Made by a program: the position numbers and the translations under genes. DNA of 64,000 nt from Dillenia suffruticosa. Its lineage: Eukaryota > Streptophyta > Magnoliopsida > Dilleniales > Dilleniaceae. How positions within the stretch are numbered: the stretch's first letter is position 1; each line of letters begins with the position of its first letter. Location of the stretch: NCBI GenBank assembly GCA_033439265.1, contig JAVTVX010000016.1, positions 21,580,701-21,644,700 of the forward strand, read 5' to 3'. Shown piece by piece: positions 37,987 through 50,691 of the stretch. The notes under the pieces were generated by a model. It worked only from the letters and a program-made list of their open reading frames with translations. It searched no databases and had not been told where the DNA came from.

Positions 37987-38743
37987 TTGGCATAGTTGCA
38001 ACTCAGGAAATTCTAATTACTACATTGCGGTGAATTTGCACATTTCTCGATCCACCCATTTCCAACGCTGCTGCAAAACACGAACTATTCATCAGAAACA
38101 TTTAACTCTCTCACGAACTATTCACCGGAAACATTTAACTCTCTCAGTTCATAGGAACTTCAAGAACGGGTGAGCATGTTAATTTAGATGTTTTGTAACA
38201 TTTGTTTATACCATCTTTGGATTGAAGAGGGAAAAGAAAGGGGTTGTGGTAGGCTGTGACAGTAGCAAAGACGGTTGTATTGTTTCAGATGTAGAATTTT
38301 TGTATAGAGATTTTGGAGTTCGGATGGCACGCTGAGATAGATGTATATTCTTTTGGGGGACTAGCACCATGGATTGGTATTGTGCTTAGTCTCCTTTGTA
38401 TAATTATTTGTTTGTCAATCAAAGCGTTTGGAATTAATTATAGTTTCTGACATGAGCTGGTTTTGTTGTCCTCTCTCTCTCTCTCTCATGTCTGAATTCT
38501 GGATCACCATTCTGTGTATTTCTGGACTATGTATGGGCATGAAGGGTCTTGTTAACCATACAAGCCTGAAAATTGTTTCAAAAACAATGAACTGATGAAT
38601 CAACATCTACATGGGCTCTGGCTCTCCATATATTCAATTAATAAAACAGTAACTTTTTAATTGTAAGAGGAAAAATTGAAAGAAAAGAATAGAAATCAAA
38701 TCTCTCATCTAAAAAACCTGCACATTTATTGTGACAAAGTAAA
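37987..38743. other. ABCB20 3' UTR and spacer
   Basis: Downstream of the ABCB20 stop, a short direct repeat (CATTTAACTCTCTCA at 38099 and 38133) and a (CT)n tract at 38471-38487 are visible. No gene was recognised before the PsbP-domain relic. Confidence 0.5.
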
Positions 38744-39911
38744 TCAGATGTCAAGCACTTTGAAAGAATCTGCAACCCCTTCGAGTTTGTTCCTAACTCT
38801 TCTCCGGCGTCTGTCATTTGCTCCAACAATCAAAGGTGTTGTTCATAAAAGAACATCAGTGGTGTTAAACCAACAAACTGCTTTCAATGGAGTTATGTAG
38901 GATAATGACACGTTGATCTAAGGAATATGCCTTTGTAGAATAGCTTACCATTTGCAATTGCAATGGTTGCAAATGCAGTGCGGGCGAAGTATGGGGATCT
39001 AAGCTTATTCTCGAATGTATAGTAGTTCTTTCCATCAACATTCTTCCGCATTTGAGCAAAAAGAAGCATAGAGTAGCAAAAGAAACAAGCCCCCACTCTC
39101 ATGCTTTCTTTTATAAAGTGGCGGTAGCAGCGATACCAAGATGCCAGATAAAATACAGTAACTTTCCTTTGAGATTAAGGTTTGGCTGATCATTTAGACC
39201 AACAAAGTTGTAGGAGGGGAAATAGAAGATTCAAAGGTATTCCGGTTTCGGAGCAAATTAAAGGTTTTCCCAATATATGACATGAGGCTGACCTCTTGCA
39301 TGTCATATATGGTAGACACTTGGTTTGGGGCAGAGTATAAATATCTCAAGTCGGAAATGACCTGTAAAAGGTCAAGTAAAGAATTACAAGAAATTCACCA
39401 ACCCAAAACTAAAAAGGCAAGAGGGAAGAGGGATTTCATAAAAAAAAATGGCTACCGTTTACCTCTTCCCTTGGACCCAAATCATGGATGTCAGCCTTAT
39501 CAGTTGGAATAAAACTCCCTTGAATGATGAATCGTTCCCCTGAAGTCAAATTCCTAAACAAGAGGCACACAAGAAAATTGTTTCAAGCACATTAACTATT
39601 TCAAGCGAATGCTTGGCTACTTTGGAAATTATTGAGCAATATGACTTGCTCCAATCTGAGGGGTAATAATATGTATACCCATCTGGTGCATCAACAGATG
39701 CTCGATAGTTTTGAGGAACTTCTGGACAGTTTTTAGATGTCACAAAGCCAGTGAGTTTCAAATCGTTCTATGCAAAATGAACAGGGAAATGTAGTATACG
39801 TACTGATAAATAAAGTCACTATAGTACCTTGATTACAGACAGAACTATTGGGGAAGATGCTACTTGCTGATGCTGCAGCTCCAAGCAGCAGTGACCTTCT
39901 TGTGCTGCAGT
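38744..39911 (-). pseudogene. PPD4: Decayed PsbP-domain gene, PPD4-like
   Basis: Exon-like segments on the minus strand follow the PPD4 order: 39911-39828 (twin-Arg lumenal signal RRSLLLGAAASASS), 39767-39651 (LTGFVTSKNCPEVPQNYRAS, DGYTYYYPSDW), 39553-39473 (EFDFRG... and PTDKADIHDLGP), 39361-39293 (LRYLYSAP, IYDMQE), about 39042-38949 (VDGKNYYTF, ARTAFATIAIANG) and the last, ending at the TGA 38746-38744 (VRNKLEGVADSFKVLDI). Several lesions are visible. The third segment needs two frame changes and lacks about ten residues before IPTDK. The second has GCAAGT where a GT donor is expected. The last has an extra base near 38840 and no usable AG before its first codons. The 5' transit exon is not clear. 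PPD4 is a lumenal PsbP-family protein. I infer a pseudogene, though an unusual splice form cannot be fully excluded. Confidence 0.75.
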
Positions 39912-40700
39912 CTGAAGCATACCATGTAAAATGACTGAAGAGATCAATTTTGGTTTAGGAATATGAACTTGCAAACCCAAACATAAGCTGATTAAATTAA
40001 AACACAATAGCATAGTTCAACATCAGGACAAACTTCAAAGGTAAAAAGTGTTTGTGGGGGTGTCTGTTTGATCTGAAAATTTCCAATCCAAGATGCCCCT
40101 TTGATGCAAGCAAACAAAACACCAGCACATATTTGTAGTCAGACCAGATAATTGGTCCAAAAGATGATTTTTGATGATAATCCACAATCTATTTAGTGAC
40201 AAAACAGACACTAGACTTGAGAAATTAATCTGAATAGAGATGGGTATCTCTAATTTATGTTAATCTCTTACCATAACAATCATTTCCAATTCTACATAGT
40301 CTAAGAACAAAAGGGTTAGATTTTATCTTACTTTCTTCATTGTAGGTAGCCTCTTTAGAGCTTGGAATAATGTTGAGCGCAGGAACTGTGGTTGATCGAG
40401 GTGTATCAATCAAATGGGTCACGTTTGCCTGCGGAATTTATCAAACATGGCCAAATAAAATGATAAGAAGAACGAGAGAGAGAGAGAGAGCGAGAGAGCG
40501 AGAGAGAGAGCAAGATAGCGAGAGAGAGGTGACCTTATTAGGGAGTGTTCTTGAAGTCTAATTCAAATCATAATTAAATTATTTTTTTAAAAATAAATTT
40601 TAATATATGTATTTTTTATTTTTAAAATTTGAAGTGAAATTTTAACTAAAGAATTTAACATATTCTTGATGAGAACTGATGTCCGGACACCCACTCTCCC

Positions 40701-40736
<36 letters not shown>

Positions 40737-42274
40737 CTCGAATGTAGGTGAACTATTTTATTCAAGCTATAAAAATCAGCGGTTGGATTGGTCTCGAGCA
40801 ATAAATATAGTTAAATGGGGTTCAGGCCAGATGTAATCGGGCCTAACAAAACACAATGACCATCGGCTCAGAGTCATGTAAATAAAAAATAAAAAAATTT
40901 TAAATTTGAATAATTATACGTTAATTAAAATATTTTTAAATTAAATAAAAATATTTTTCCCACACACTATATAATACATTATAAATCACATAAAATTTGG
41001 ATTGTTTTTTAATAATTTGTTTGATCTCTTTGACGTTAGTATTTAATGCGTCTACTAAACCAATGTCTAGTTAATCGAGTGATTATTCTTTTTATATTAT
41101 ATCAATCGATATTTGAATTTATAATCTAACTAATTCGATTTACAATTTACAATTTACAATAATTCATTTAGGGGTTATTCTCTCAATATAATCTGTTCCA
41201 TATCCAATCGCGAGTCAAACTCAGGATTATGTTAAGAAATCTAATACCACATTTTACTAAATCAACTGACCGTTGGTATTGATTGAGTGACTATTACTTA
41301 AATAAACTTTCGATTTTGAGTTTTGTATATAATGAAAATAAATAGTAGGAGAGTTTTACTCCATTTAAAGTCCAACCCAACTTGAATTGAATTTAGTCGG
41401 GGTGAATGTGGTTATTAGATACAGATGATTTATATATATAAAAAAATTCCAACTACTAATGATCTAGGTTGGACTATTATGCGAACCGAGTCGAGTTTGA
41501 ATCGCTCACGATGCGTTCGGTTAAAAGCTCAACTCGATTTGATTTTGACTAAATTTGAGTAGTGTTCAAGTGATATCATTATACAATTGAGTCGAATTCA
41601 AATGATAGAATTTTAGACTCAGAAAACTTGTCAAGTAACTTATTAATATATAATATATGTATAATTATATATTATTATAATATATAAAATTAAATTAAAT
41701 AGAATATATTAATAAATTCTTATAAATTAATAAAATCAAGTTTTTGAGTTAATTTCGATCTCATTAAATTATAAACGATTCGAATTCGAATCATATTATT
41801 ATCATGAGTCAAGTTCGAGTTCAAATTCCAGCATAGAAGTACTAGGGACTCAACTCGAATACACCCGGATCTAGGCGTTGGACGATAATAAACTATGGTT
41901 AGGTCAAGGTTAACACAGAAATGTGGAAGGTTTGTACCAAAAAAAAAAAACAAAAACGTGGAAGCCAACCCAAGCCGGGCTTTAAAAGGTCTAGATTCAA
42001 TTAGATCAGTGGGCATAGAAGCACCAACCGGTCCACAAAAAATGCAGCCGGGTTTTATTTGGCCGGTAGACTGTCCCTGTTATATTATTCGTTGTGCCCT
42101 ATTAGCAAATTCTGTTTCATTTTTGATATTATTAAAATTTTTATTAACTAAAATCTATGATTAAATGTTAAATTTTTAATATGTTGCGTAACATTGCATA
42201 ACGTGTGAAGGAGCCGGTTGATAAAGAATTTAACTCAGTTTGAATCCAATTTAATTGAAATCAATGTAATTATA

Positions 42275-42314
<40 letters not shown>

Positions 42315-43808
42315 GGCCTTTTATATTTTGAACTTCAAGATATCATTGTTGAAGATGCTTAATTGATCAAAGGTAGTTAAAATTTGAATTTAAATCTTAA
42401 AAATAATAAAAAAAAAAAACTACGTTTAGAGGATTTTTCTATGAAATGGGTTTGACTGCAACTCATACCGAATTAGTCAAAATATGGAATATGGTTATAA
42501 ATAAGAAAGTGTTCGGTGACACTAAAAAAGGGGGGAGTGGGGGGTTTCTCGCGTTGGTCCAATGTTGGAGACAGATCTTCTAACAAACAAGATTTTGGGG
42601 AAGCTTTGGAAATGTGATCAGATGCTAAACTAACAAAACTGTTGTTTCTTTTAAATGCAACCTTTTCCTCCATAATTAAGTCCATCTGACACTTCTATTA
42701 AATGTATTCTTCCAATTCTGCATGCTGAAAATTCAAATAAAAAAGTTTAAATAATTGAGGAGTAACAAACAAAGGGTTTGTGCAGGCAAGGCCTAACAGG
42801 TTATATCAGGCATGCAGAATTGGGTCATGATGGGTCGGGATGCCACTACACAAGACAATAGCACTTGTTACACAAACATGAGCGTAGCTGCACAGAACAA
42901 GTAACATGTTACCATCATGGTGTGGACCGGTCCCGACGGGGAAGAGTCTGGTGATCACAATTCTTATCATTCAATTCGATAATTCCGGATTCAAATCACA
43001 ATATAACAAAAAAAAAAAAATTCATGGTGCGACCCAATTGATTAATTTCAATTTGATTAAGGGAATATGTAAAAAATAATATATTATAATTAAATAAGTG
43101 ATTCAGTTTTTTTTTAAAGTAAGTTAGACACTAATCTCCTTTAAATAAAGTTTCAAATTTGAGTCGAAAATCGACGTCAAAAGATATTTGTTTTTAAGGA
43201 TAATTCGATTCGAATAGAATTTAATCGGATCAATATAATTACCGAATATCAATTATTTATCCTTAAAAAAAATAAAGAATTGAAATATTCAAAATCAAGA
43301 TTTAATAGAAAAAAAAAAACAGATGACATTTATTTAAATCATATTTCACTTAATACCCAATAATAATATGATTAATTTGAGATTTTTTATTTTAATTTCA
43401 AAATTTGATAAATTAGTTTTGCCCTAGTAATCCTTACACAAGGAATCAAAGCAAAGATACAAACAAGTGCAATCATTTTGTCTGCAGCAATAGCCATACC
43501 ATTTGCCTCCAATACACCAACGTGACCCATAAAACATCCCATTTACAGAAGGTAAGAAAGAATCATGAAACTTCTTCTTCACAAAAAAAAAACAGTCACC
43601 CAAAGTTTTTTCCTCAATTGAATAAGAGTAACTTAGTCAAACAAGAATCTTCTGACCGTTAATATAAACTTCAGTTTTTGCTTTTAGAAAACAGTTAATG
43701 AGCCCCTAGATAAACATTTATGTTTTTTACCTCTACGCACTGTTCCCAAAACCTTCTGGTTTTATAAAATTTAATGTCATCAGTCAGTCACACGCACGAT
43801 CCTCAAAA

Positions 43809-43811
<3 letters not shown>
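39912..43811. other. AT-rich intergenic region
   Basis: No gene was recognised. It contains (GA)n at 40471-40527, (CT)n at 40708-40734, (AT)n at 42278-42309, several poly-A runs, and at 41164-41250 a member of the dispersed repeat motif also seen at 15640, 47320, 62505 and 63550. Open frames here have no family likeness. Confidence 0.5.
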
Positions 43812-43849
<38 letters not shown>

Positions 43850-43857
43850 CTCGCTCT
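43812..43857 (+). repeat. (CT)n microsatellite upstream of the receptor kinase
   Basis: About 20 CT repeats, interrupted by CG at the 3' end, lie 130 bp before the start codon and just after a TATAAA-like sequence at about 43763. Confidence 0.9.
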
Positions 43858-43984
43858 GTCTGTGTGGATGCCATAACCAGGTAAGCATTCTCATCAAATG
43901 ACTCAATACATATGAGAAAATAAAGGCATAGGAAAGTGTACATTTGGATTATATAGATGTTTAATTTATTTTCTGAGTGAAGAA

Positions 43985-46486
43985 ATGGCTGATTCAAAAT
44001 GGGTTTTTCTCATTTCTCTCATATATTTCGATTTTTTAGCTAAATGGGTTCTCTCTAAACCCTTTGATCCTTTAGATGGCATTTTGATTAATTGTGGAGG
44101 AGACAAACCTACAGTAGCTGAAGATGGTAGAACCTTTGAGCCTGATTCAGGAAATTCCAATGTAAAATTTTCTCCAAATTCTCACATAGTGGTTCCAAAG
44201 GTGGAGTCAGGCTTGTTGAATAACTCCTACAAGTACGTTTCAGCTAGAGTTTTCACGGAGACTTCTACGTATGCAATTAAAACTAAGCATATGGGACGAT
44301 ATTGGCTTCGCTTACATTTCTACGCCTTTGAGAATGTTTTATATGATTTGGAATCTGCTGTTTTCTCTGTTGTTACAGATGGGATCACATTGCTACCCAG
44401 GTTGAAAACTGGGGATAAAAAGAGTGATGTTAAGGAATATGTAATTGATGCGAGTTATTCAGAATCCAAGAACTTGGTGTTAACATTTTCTCCATCAAAT
44501 GGTTCAGTAGCATACATAAATGCTATTGAAGTTGTGCCGATACCAAGTGGTATTTTTCCTTCAAGTGCTTTACAAGTTCCTCTAGGAACTGAAGTTGAGA
44601 TCTCTTCATATAGTAATGTAGCTTTTGAGACAGCTTATAGGATTAACATGGGAGGTACTCTTATAACTCCAAAGAATGACACTTTATGGCGAATTTGGGA
44701 ACCGGATAAGCCTTTCCTTGTGAATCCTTTTGCTGCTCACAGTGCTTCCGTTGATCCTAGTACAATCAAATATCCTTCTGGTGTATCTGCTGAAATTGCT
44801 CCAAATTGGGTATATGCCACAGCTCAAGAAATGGCTGATGCCAAAGTGAGCAATCAGAGGTTCAACGTCTCTTGGGCTTTCAAAGTTGATGGAGGTTTTG
44901 GGTATCTAATTCGAATGCATTTCTGTGACATTGTCAGTGCTGCTCTTAACAATCTTGTTTTCAATGTGTATGTTAACAATCAGTCTGCCTTGAGCTCTTT
45001 TGATATCTCAAGCAAGACTATGGAGTTATCTGCAGCTTACTTTGTGGACTTTGTAACCAATGTTTCGTTGGGTTCAAATCGTATTCTGGTTCAAGTAGGC
45101 CCTTCTAGTATCAGAAGTTATCCTCCAAACGCATTATTGAATGGCTTGGAGATTATGAAAATGATCAGCAACTTCAGTGATAAGGTTGATGTGTCTATGG
45201 CCTCCAGGAAGAACAAATGGTTGATACCTACTATTGCAGGCTTAGTAGGATTAGCAATTGGGGTGATTATTATCTTTGCAGCTTTCCTCCTGTTTTCCCC
45301 GCTGTTTGAAGAAGCCAATGCAGGATCAAGGTCAACCCACAGTATGGTTACCACTCCCTACTCATGCTGGAAATTCAGAATCCAAAGTCTCCACAGGCAG
45401 TTGTGCTTCTGCATCGCCTTCTCTTAACCTAGGCCGTGTTCTAGCCTTCTCTGAGATCTGTGGAGTGACTAACAACTTTGATGAGAGCTTGCTTCTTGGT
45501 GTGGGTGGGTTTGGCAAGGTGTATAAAGGGGTTTTGGAAAATGGGGTTGTGGTGGCAGTAAAGCGAGGAAACCCGCGATCCCAACAAGGACTCAATGAAT
45601 TCAGGACAGAAATTCAGATGCTGTCTAAGCTGAGGCACAGACACTTGGTCTCTCTTATAGGCCATTGTGAAGAGCTCAATGAGATGATCTTAGTCTACGA
45701 ATTCATGGCTTGTGGACCTCTTAGAAAACATCTATATGGCTCAAACCTCCCTCCACTGACTTGGAAACAAAGGCTAGAGATTTGCATTGGGGCTGCAAAG
45801 GGATTGCATTACCTTCACACAGGTGCAGCAGAGAGCATAATTCACCGTGACGTGAAGACAACAAACATATTGCTTGATGAAAACTTGACAGCAAAGGTTG
45901 CGGACTTTGGGTTGTCTAAATTAGGTCCAACATTGGATCAAACACATGTTAGTACCGCAGTGAAGGGAAGCTTGGTTATCTTGATCCAGAGTATTATCGT
46001 AGGCAACAACTGACGGAAAAATCAGATGTTTACTCTTTTGGAGTGGTACTAATGGAGGTCTTGTGTGCGAGACCGGCTATAAACCCTGCACTTCCAAGAG
46101 AGCAAGTTAATATAGCTGAATGGGCAATGAAGTGGCAAAAGAAAGGTCAATTAGAGAAGGTGATTGATCCACATCTCGTGGGACATGGCAATGTTGAATC
46201 ACTTAGAAAGTTTGGTGAGACCGCTGAGAAGTGCTTGGCGGAGCATGGAAGTGAGAGGCCTTCAATGGGAGATGTTTTGTGGAATTTGGAGTATGCTCTT
46301 CAGCTGCAAGAGGCTTCAATGCAAAGTGCTATGGATGAGAACGGTACAAATAGTATTCCTGATGCTTGGATTCCAGAGATCGAGTTAAATGATGATGGTG
46401 AGGAGATCATTAATGATCAAGAGTCTGATGCTACTACTAGAAGAAGTGGAGTCTTTTCACAGATAATTGATCCTAGAGGCAGGTGA
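43985..46486 (+). pseudogene. THE1: THESEUS1-like CrRLK1L receptor kinase, two frameshifts
   Basis: This is a single-exon gene, as is normal for CrRLK1L receptors. Frame one (43985-45427) gives a signal peptide (about 1-24), a malectin-like ectodomain (DGILINCGGDK, GRYWLRLHFYAFEN, GGFGYLIRMHFCDIVS) and a transmembrane helix near residues 412-437 (IPTIAGLVGLAIGVIIIFAA). The juxtamembrane region (CLKKPMQDQGQPTVWLPLP) and the kinase N-lobe to activation segment lie in the next frame up to about 45970 (GVGGFGKVYKG, VAVKRGNPRS, HRDVKTTNILL, VADFGLSK, STAVKGS). The remainder (YLDPEYYRRQQLTEKSDVYS to VFSQIIDPRGR, stop at 46486) returns to frame one. One extra base in TTTTCCCC (45294-45301) and one lost T near 45972 explain this. 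As written, translation stops at 45427 with ectodomain and membrane helix but no kinase. It could be a true pseudogene or homopolymer assembly errors. THE1 monitors cell-wall integrity. Confidence 0.88.
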
Positions 46487-48663
46487 ATTTGCTGGTACGT
46501 ACATGTCGCCATTACCCTTTAGACAAAGATTGTTTGCCAGAATTTTTCCTTAATGATAAAGTACAAATTCTTTTTGTTTATTTTAAGGAGACTTATGGAT
46601 CTCTTTTCTTCAATCAAAATGTACCCTCCCTCCCAAACAGATATCATCCCCCTCCTCCCATGTAGGGGTTCCCTGCGCTCTTGGGCGCGAGCACATGAAA
46701 AATTATGCGTACAAGTAATTTGTCTGATATTTGATTGACATTTCAATCTCACCAGGAAATAATCAATACTCTATTAATGTGTGGGTTTAGTCATAAAATA
46801 TTAAATTTTCTTAACTAAAATCTTGAGTTCAAATCGAGTTCCTATATTGAAGTCTATTGTTTGAACCGATTTAATCGATTTCACGGATATCAGAATTCAA
46901 CTTAAAAAAAAAAAAATCAATTCTTTGTATGAGTTGATGGGCCTATGGACCTCATAGGCCCAACCAATTAGTTGGGCCAGCTTGAGGAGTCTTTTTGAGT
47001 CTGTCCATGTTTAAATAATCTCTCATATAAAAGCTACCCAACAATTTTTGAAATTTTTCATTTGGGGCTCATGTTGGGCTTACATCAAAGTTTGGCAAAC
47101 CCAAGTTTTTGCATAAATAATTTGTGCCCTGCGGTTTCATTTTTTTTTTGTTTTTTTTTTTTTTTTTGTTCACGGTGATACTCGAATTCAAGTCTATTAC
47201 AAGAGGAATAGGGATTGGTATCACTTGAACTGAAATTTATTGACAGTTTCTTTTTTTTTTGTACCTTGACCTAGTCACCATCCAGTATCCAAAATTTTTT
47301 CCTGATTAATCTGGATCAATCGCTGTAAGATCCACTTTGTGGGAGACGGATCTCCTAACATTATTTTCTTCATATTCAGGAAGAGTCAAACTCTTAACTT
47401 GATTAAGAGATGAAAGTATTAATTTCACGTCTGGTAATGATTGTTGGTTGTGATACGCAGTTTCAAATCATTGCAGGGAGCATTTTCCAGCCTCAACGCA
47501 GGGGTGTCCTTGTTACGGTTGGTCGGTGTGTACGTGGGATTTTTTTTTTTTTTTTAAAAGCTCCTCCTACTAGTGCATTGTTGCTCATTTTGGAGCACAT
47601 AGTAATAATGTCCGGTTGGAAGAGTAGAAATTTTAGCCAAAAAAAGTGGGTCCTGCACAGAGGAATTTGTAAGGAGACAAAATTCAATCATGTTGAATGA
47701 TGTTGAGATGATGCACTGTTAAACTTGGTCGGCCCAATAGAAATATAGTTTTATTAAAACTTCTTGTCGGTACAAATATATATATTTTTTTGGTGGAATC
47801 GGTACAAATATTAATTCTGCACCAACTACTCTCTCTGTCTCTCTCTCTCTCTTTCTCTCACATTATCGATGTTGGTAACCAGAGAAGATAAACTCTGAAG
47901 TGAGAGAGTAGCTATGCCTTTGAATCCAAGCTCCTTAGCGTCCGTAACAATGCTTTTCCTAAAACAAGGCAACAACGTAGATCGCCTTTCATTGTCCATG
48001 CTTGAATTCTAGAGAATTCATTGACAAATTTTGGTTGATCTTGTTAAAAATCATAGATAAATTGCAAGGTGTTGTTGAGATACAAGAGACCCGATCATAA
48101 CCCAAGTCTTGATTGCACATATCCTCTTTAACCTATCTCAAACTCTTCGATGACCATTATCAAAATCAATTGAAAATCTAATCTTAATCTAACAAAGAAC
48201 CCAAATCACGGATCAAAAATTGTCCACCGTCTGCCTATCGATGTTAAAATATTTAATTGATTTAATCAATTATTATAATTGATTTATTCAACTATTATAA
48301 TTAATTTAATCGGCTATTCAATTATTATAATTGATTTGATCAATATTATATATTTGATTGATTTAATTGATAATTGATTTATTCAATCATTATATATAAA
48401 AAACACTGGTTTTATTCGATTCCTTTCTTTATTTTCTTATTTTTTTAGTTAAATATTTACATTACATTTTTTCTTTAGAGGTGTTGTACCATTTTAAAAA
48501 ATATAGAAAAAAATAAGTCCAATATTCATTTCTCACTTGTGTCAACAATCTTTTCTTTCTTGTAAAGAGTAGTAGTCTCCTTTTATAAATATTTTCCTAT
48601 TGATTAAAATAAAAATTCTCCTTTATTCTTTCATTACTTTTGCTCCAAAAATTCCAATAGATC

Positions 48664-48695
<32 letters not shown>

Positions 48696-48808
48696 GTTTG
48701 GTTACCGTCCGATATCTGATAATTTGTCTCGAATAATCTATTGTCATACCAATACCCGTTTTCAAAAAATCTCCCAACATGATTTTTTTTATTCAATTAA
48801 AGGGTTTC

Positions 48809-48889
<81 letters not shown>

Positions 48890-50570
48890 GATATACAGTG
48901 TTCAACCCTGTGGGTTCATAGACTATAGTTGTTTGGAGTCCCGAGTGAGATGAGACGGCGTGACAACTATTTTTTTTTTTTTAAGAAATAGTCTTTTGTT
49001 GTTTGGTACGCGAATATTATTTAGTCATTTTTTTCACATTTTCTTTTATGCCAATGGCCCATACAGCAACCAATAAGGTCGGTGTTGCTGACAGCAAAGT
49101 TTGGATTTAATGAAAAATCATTTTTATTGAAATTTCTGTGTTCAAAGGTTCTTGAAAAAGATTTTCTTAATTTTAGTATTAAAGGTTTATGCCTATCTTT
49201 TTTGCCTCATTACAATCATTCCGGTGCAAGCAATTATTGGAGATGGGTAGGGTTGCAACCCAAAACCAAGAATTCAAGGGTAATATCCGATGTGCTCGGA
49301 AATTGATCACAACTATCATCCGTTTTATGATTTAAAATTCAAATCTCATATATATTAAAAAAATAATATTCAATACCCGCACCACCTTGATTCTACATTA
49401 ATATTTTACAAGGGTTTTTTTTTTTTTTTTTAATTTTTAGTTATAAAATATTATATTTTTAATAAAAATATTATAAACAAAATAATATAAAATAGAAATA
49501 AACCACGTAAAATAATATTTTTTTAAATATCGATATCATATAAAATTCCTTTTAAGAAGCCGTGGGACCATACCATATTTGACACTTCCTATGCTAAAAT
49601 TTTAGAAAAATAAAATGTTTATCATGCATCAAATCTCTCTGTGCTCGATCATCAAACCCCACAAATGAAATGCAAAATGGATCCATACCCTTTTAATGAT
49701 ATACTTATTTTTTGATTATATATCTGTTGAAATATTTAAATTCGACCTATTTAATAAAATATGTTTACGGTTAAGCTATTACGATTTAATTAAACGTTCT
49801 TTTAGTCAAATTTAAATTGAATTTGAGTAATTTGCTTGATTAATATATTAAAAATCGAATATAATTTGAATTAGTCGATACTTAACTTTAATCCGAGTTA
49901 TGCTCGAATAATTTTTTTGAGTTAATTTCAAATTGAGTTAGAATTATTTTAATCCTTTCACAATTTTACTCATATATTACTTAATTAGCCAACGTAAAAA
50001 CTTCTAAAGAAGTTTAACCTCTTTGACCTTGCTAAAGCAAGAATTTAAGAAAAAAAATCATATTTAGTTAGTCTAATAATCACTGATTTTTCTTAAAAAA
50101 TATTTTAAATTCGATTCTTCTATACGAAGAAAATAAAAATAAAAAGAGTTTTATCATTTAATAATTCAATTCAATTTGAATCGAATTTAATCATATTCAT
50201 ATTCATATTCATGTGATTATCGAAAATAGATAATTTATTTTATTTAAAAAAAAAAAGAGACATCCAAACAAATGTCAACCAATTGGACGGCTCATTGGAT
50301 GATTAGGTAGAATCTTTTTCGCAAACATGGGTCCATCCACATTATATAAAAACTTTGTGGGATTTTAAAAATCAAATTGGTCGGAAAAGTGACCAATTCA
50401 CGCGGGACCCACTGCTTCAGTTTGGTCGGCGATCCGGATCTTCTCATCAGGAGCTAAAAGGTACCCGGATTGAATCAAGACCATACACGTGGCGTACTAC
50501 AATTGAATGACGACAATTGAAAAGTGGCCTGTGACCAAGTGCACTCTGACTTTGTGCTGTTCAATTGCCG
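46487..50570. other. Intergenic region rich in simple repeats
   Basis: No gene was seen. Contents include (CT)n at 47829-47858, 48663-48689 and 48811-48887 (the last a 77-bp pure run), poly-T at 47141-47167, a dispersed-repeat copy at 47318-47412, and at 48240-48400 an AT-rich stretch built from repeated TTTAATTGATTTAATCAATT-like units. The rest is AT-rich. Confidence 0.5.
48811..48887 (+). repeat. Longest (CT)n microsatellite, ~38 repeats
   Basis: A pure CT run of about 77 bp in intergenic DNA. A frame through it only encodes Leu-Ser repeats. Confidence 0.95.
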
Positions 50571-50582
50571 TTGTGTTCGGCA

Positions 50583-50588
50583 TATAAA
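50583..50588 (+). promoter_or_regulatory. TATA box of the TIP1;3 gene
   Basis: TATAAA lies 104 bp before the start codon, followed by a CT/GA-rich leader; the position fits a transcription start near 50615. Confidence 0.6.
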
Positions 50589-50629
50589 CTCAATTTTCCT
50601 AGTGAGAGATCAAACCCAAAGCTCTAGAG

Positions 50630-50691
50630 AGAAAGTGAGAGAGTGAGAGAGTGAGACAGTGAGAGGGTGAGAGAGTGAGAGAGAGAGAGAG
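50630..50691 (+). repeat. (GTGAGA)n / (GA)n repeat touching the start codon
   Basis: Imperfect GTGAGA hexamers (six to seven copies, one GTGAGG and one GTGAGACA variant) merge into GA repeats that run right up to the ATG at 50692. There is no ATG inside the repeat. Confidence 0.9.

Noticed and set aside
42473..42685. 70-aa minus-strand frame
   Set aside because: Normal-looking composition, but no known domain, no splice partners and AT-rich surroundings; chance is the simpler explanation.
48240..48400. Candidate AT-rich MITE
   Set aside because: Only overlapping short TTGATTTAATCAATT-like units; no defined ends or target duplication.
48724..48921. Frame through the long CT run
   Set aside because: Leu-Ser repeat encoded by the microsatellite only.
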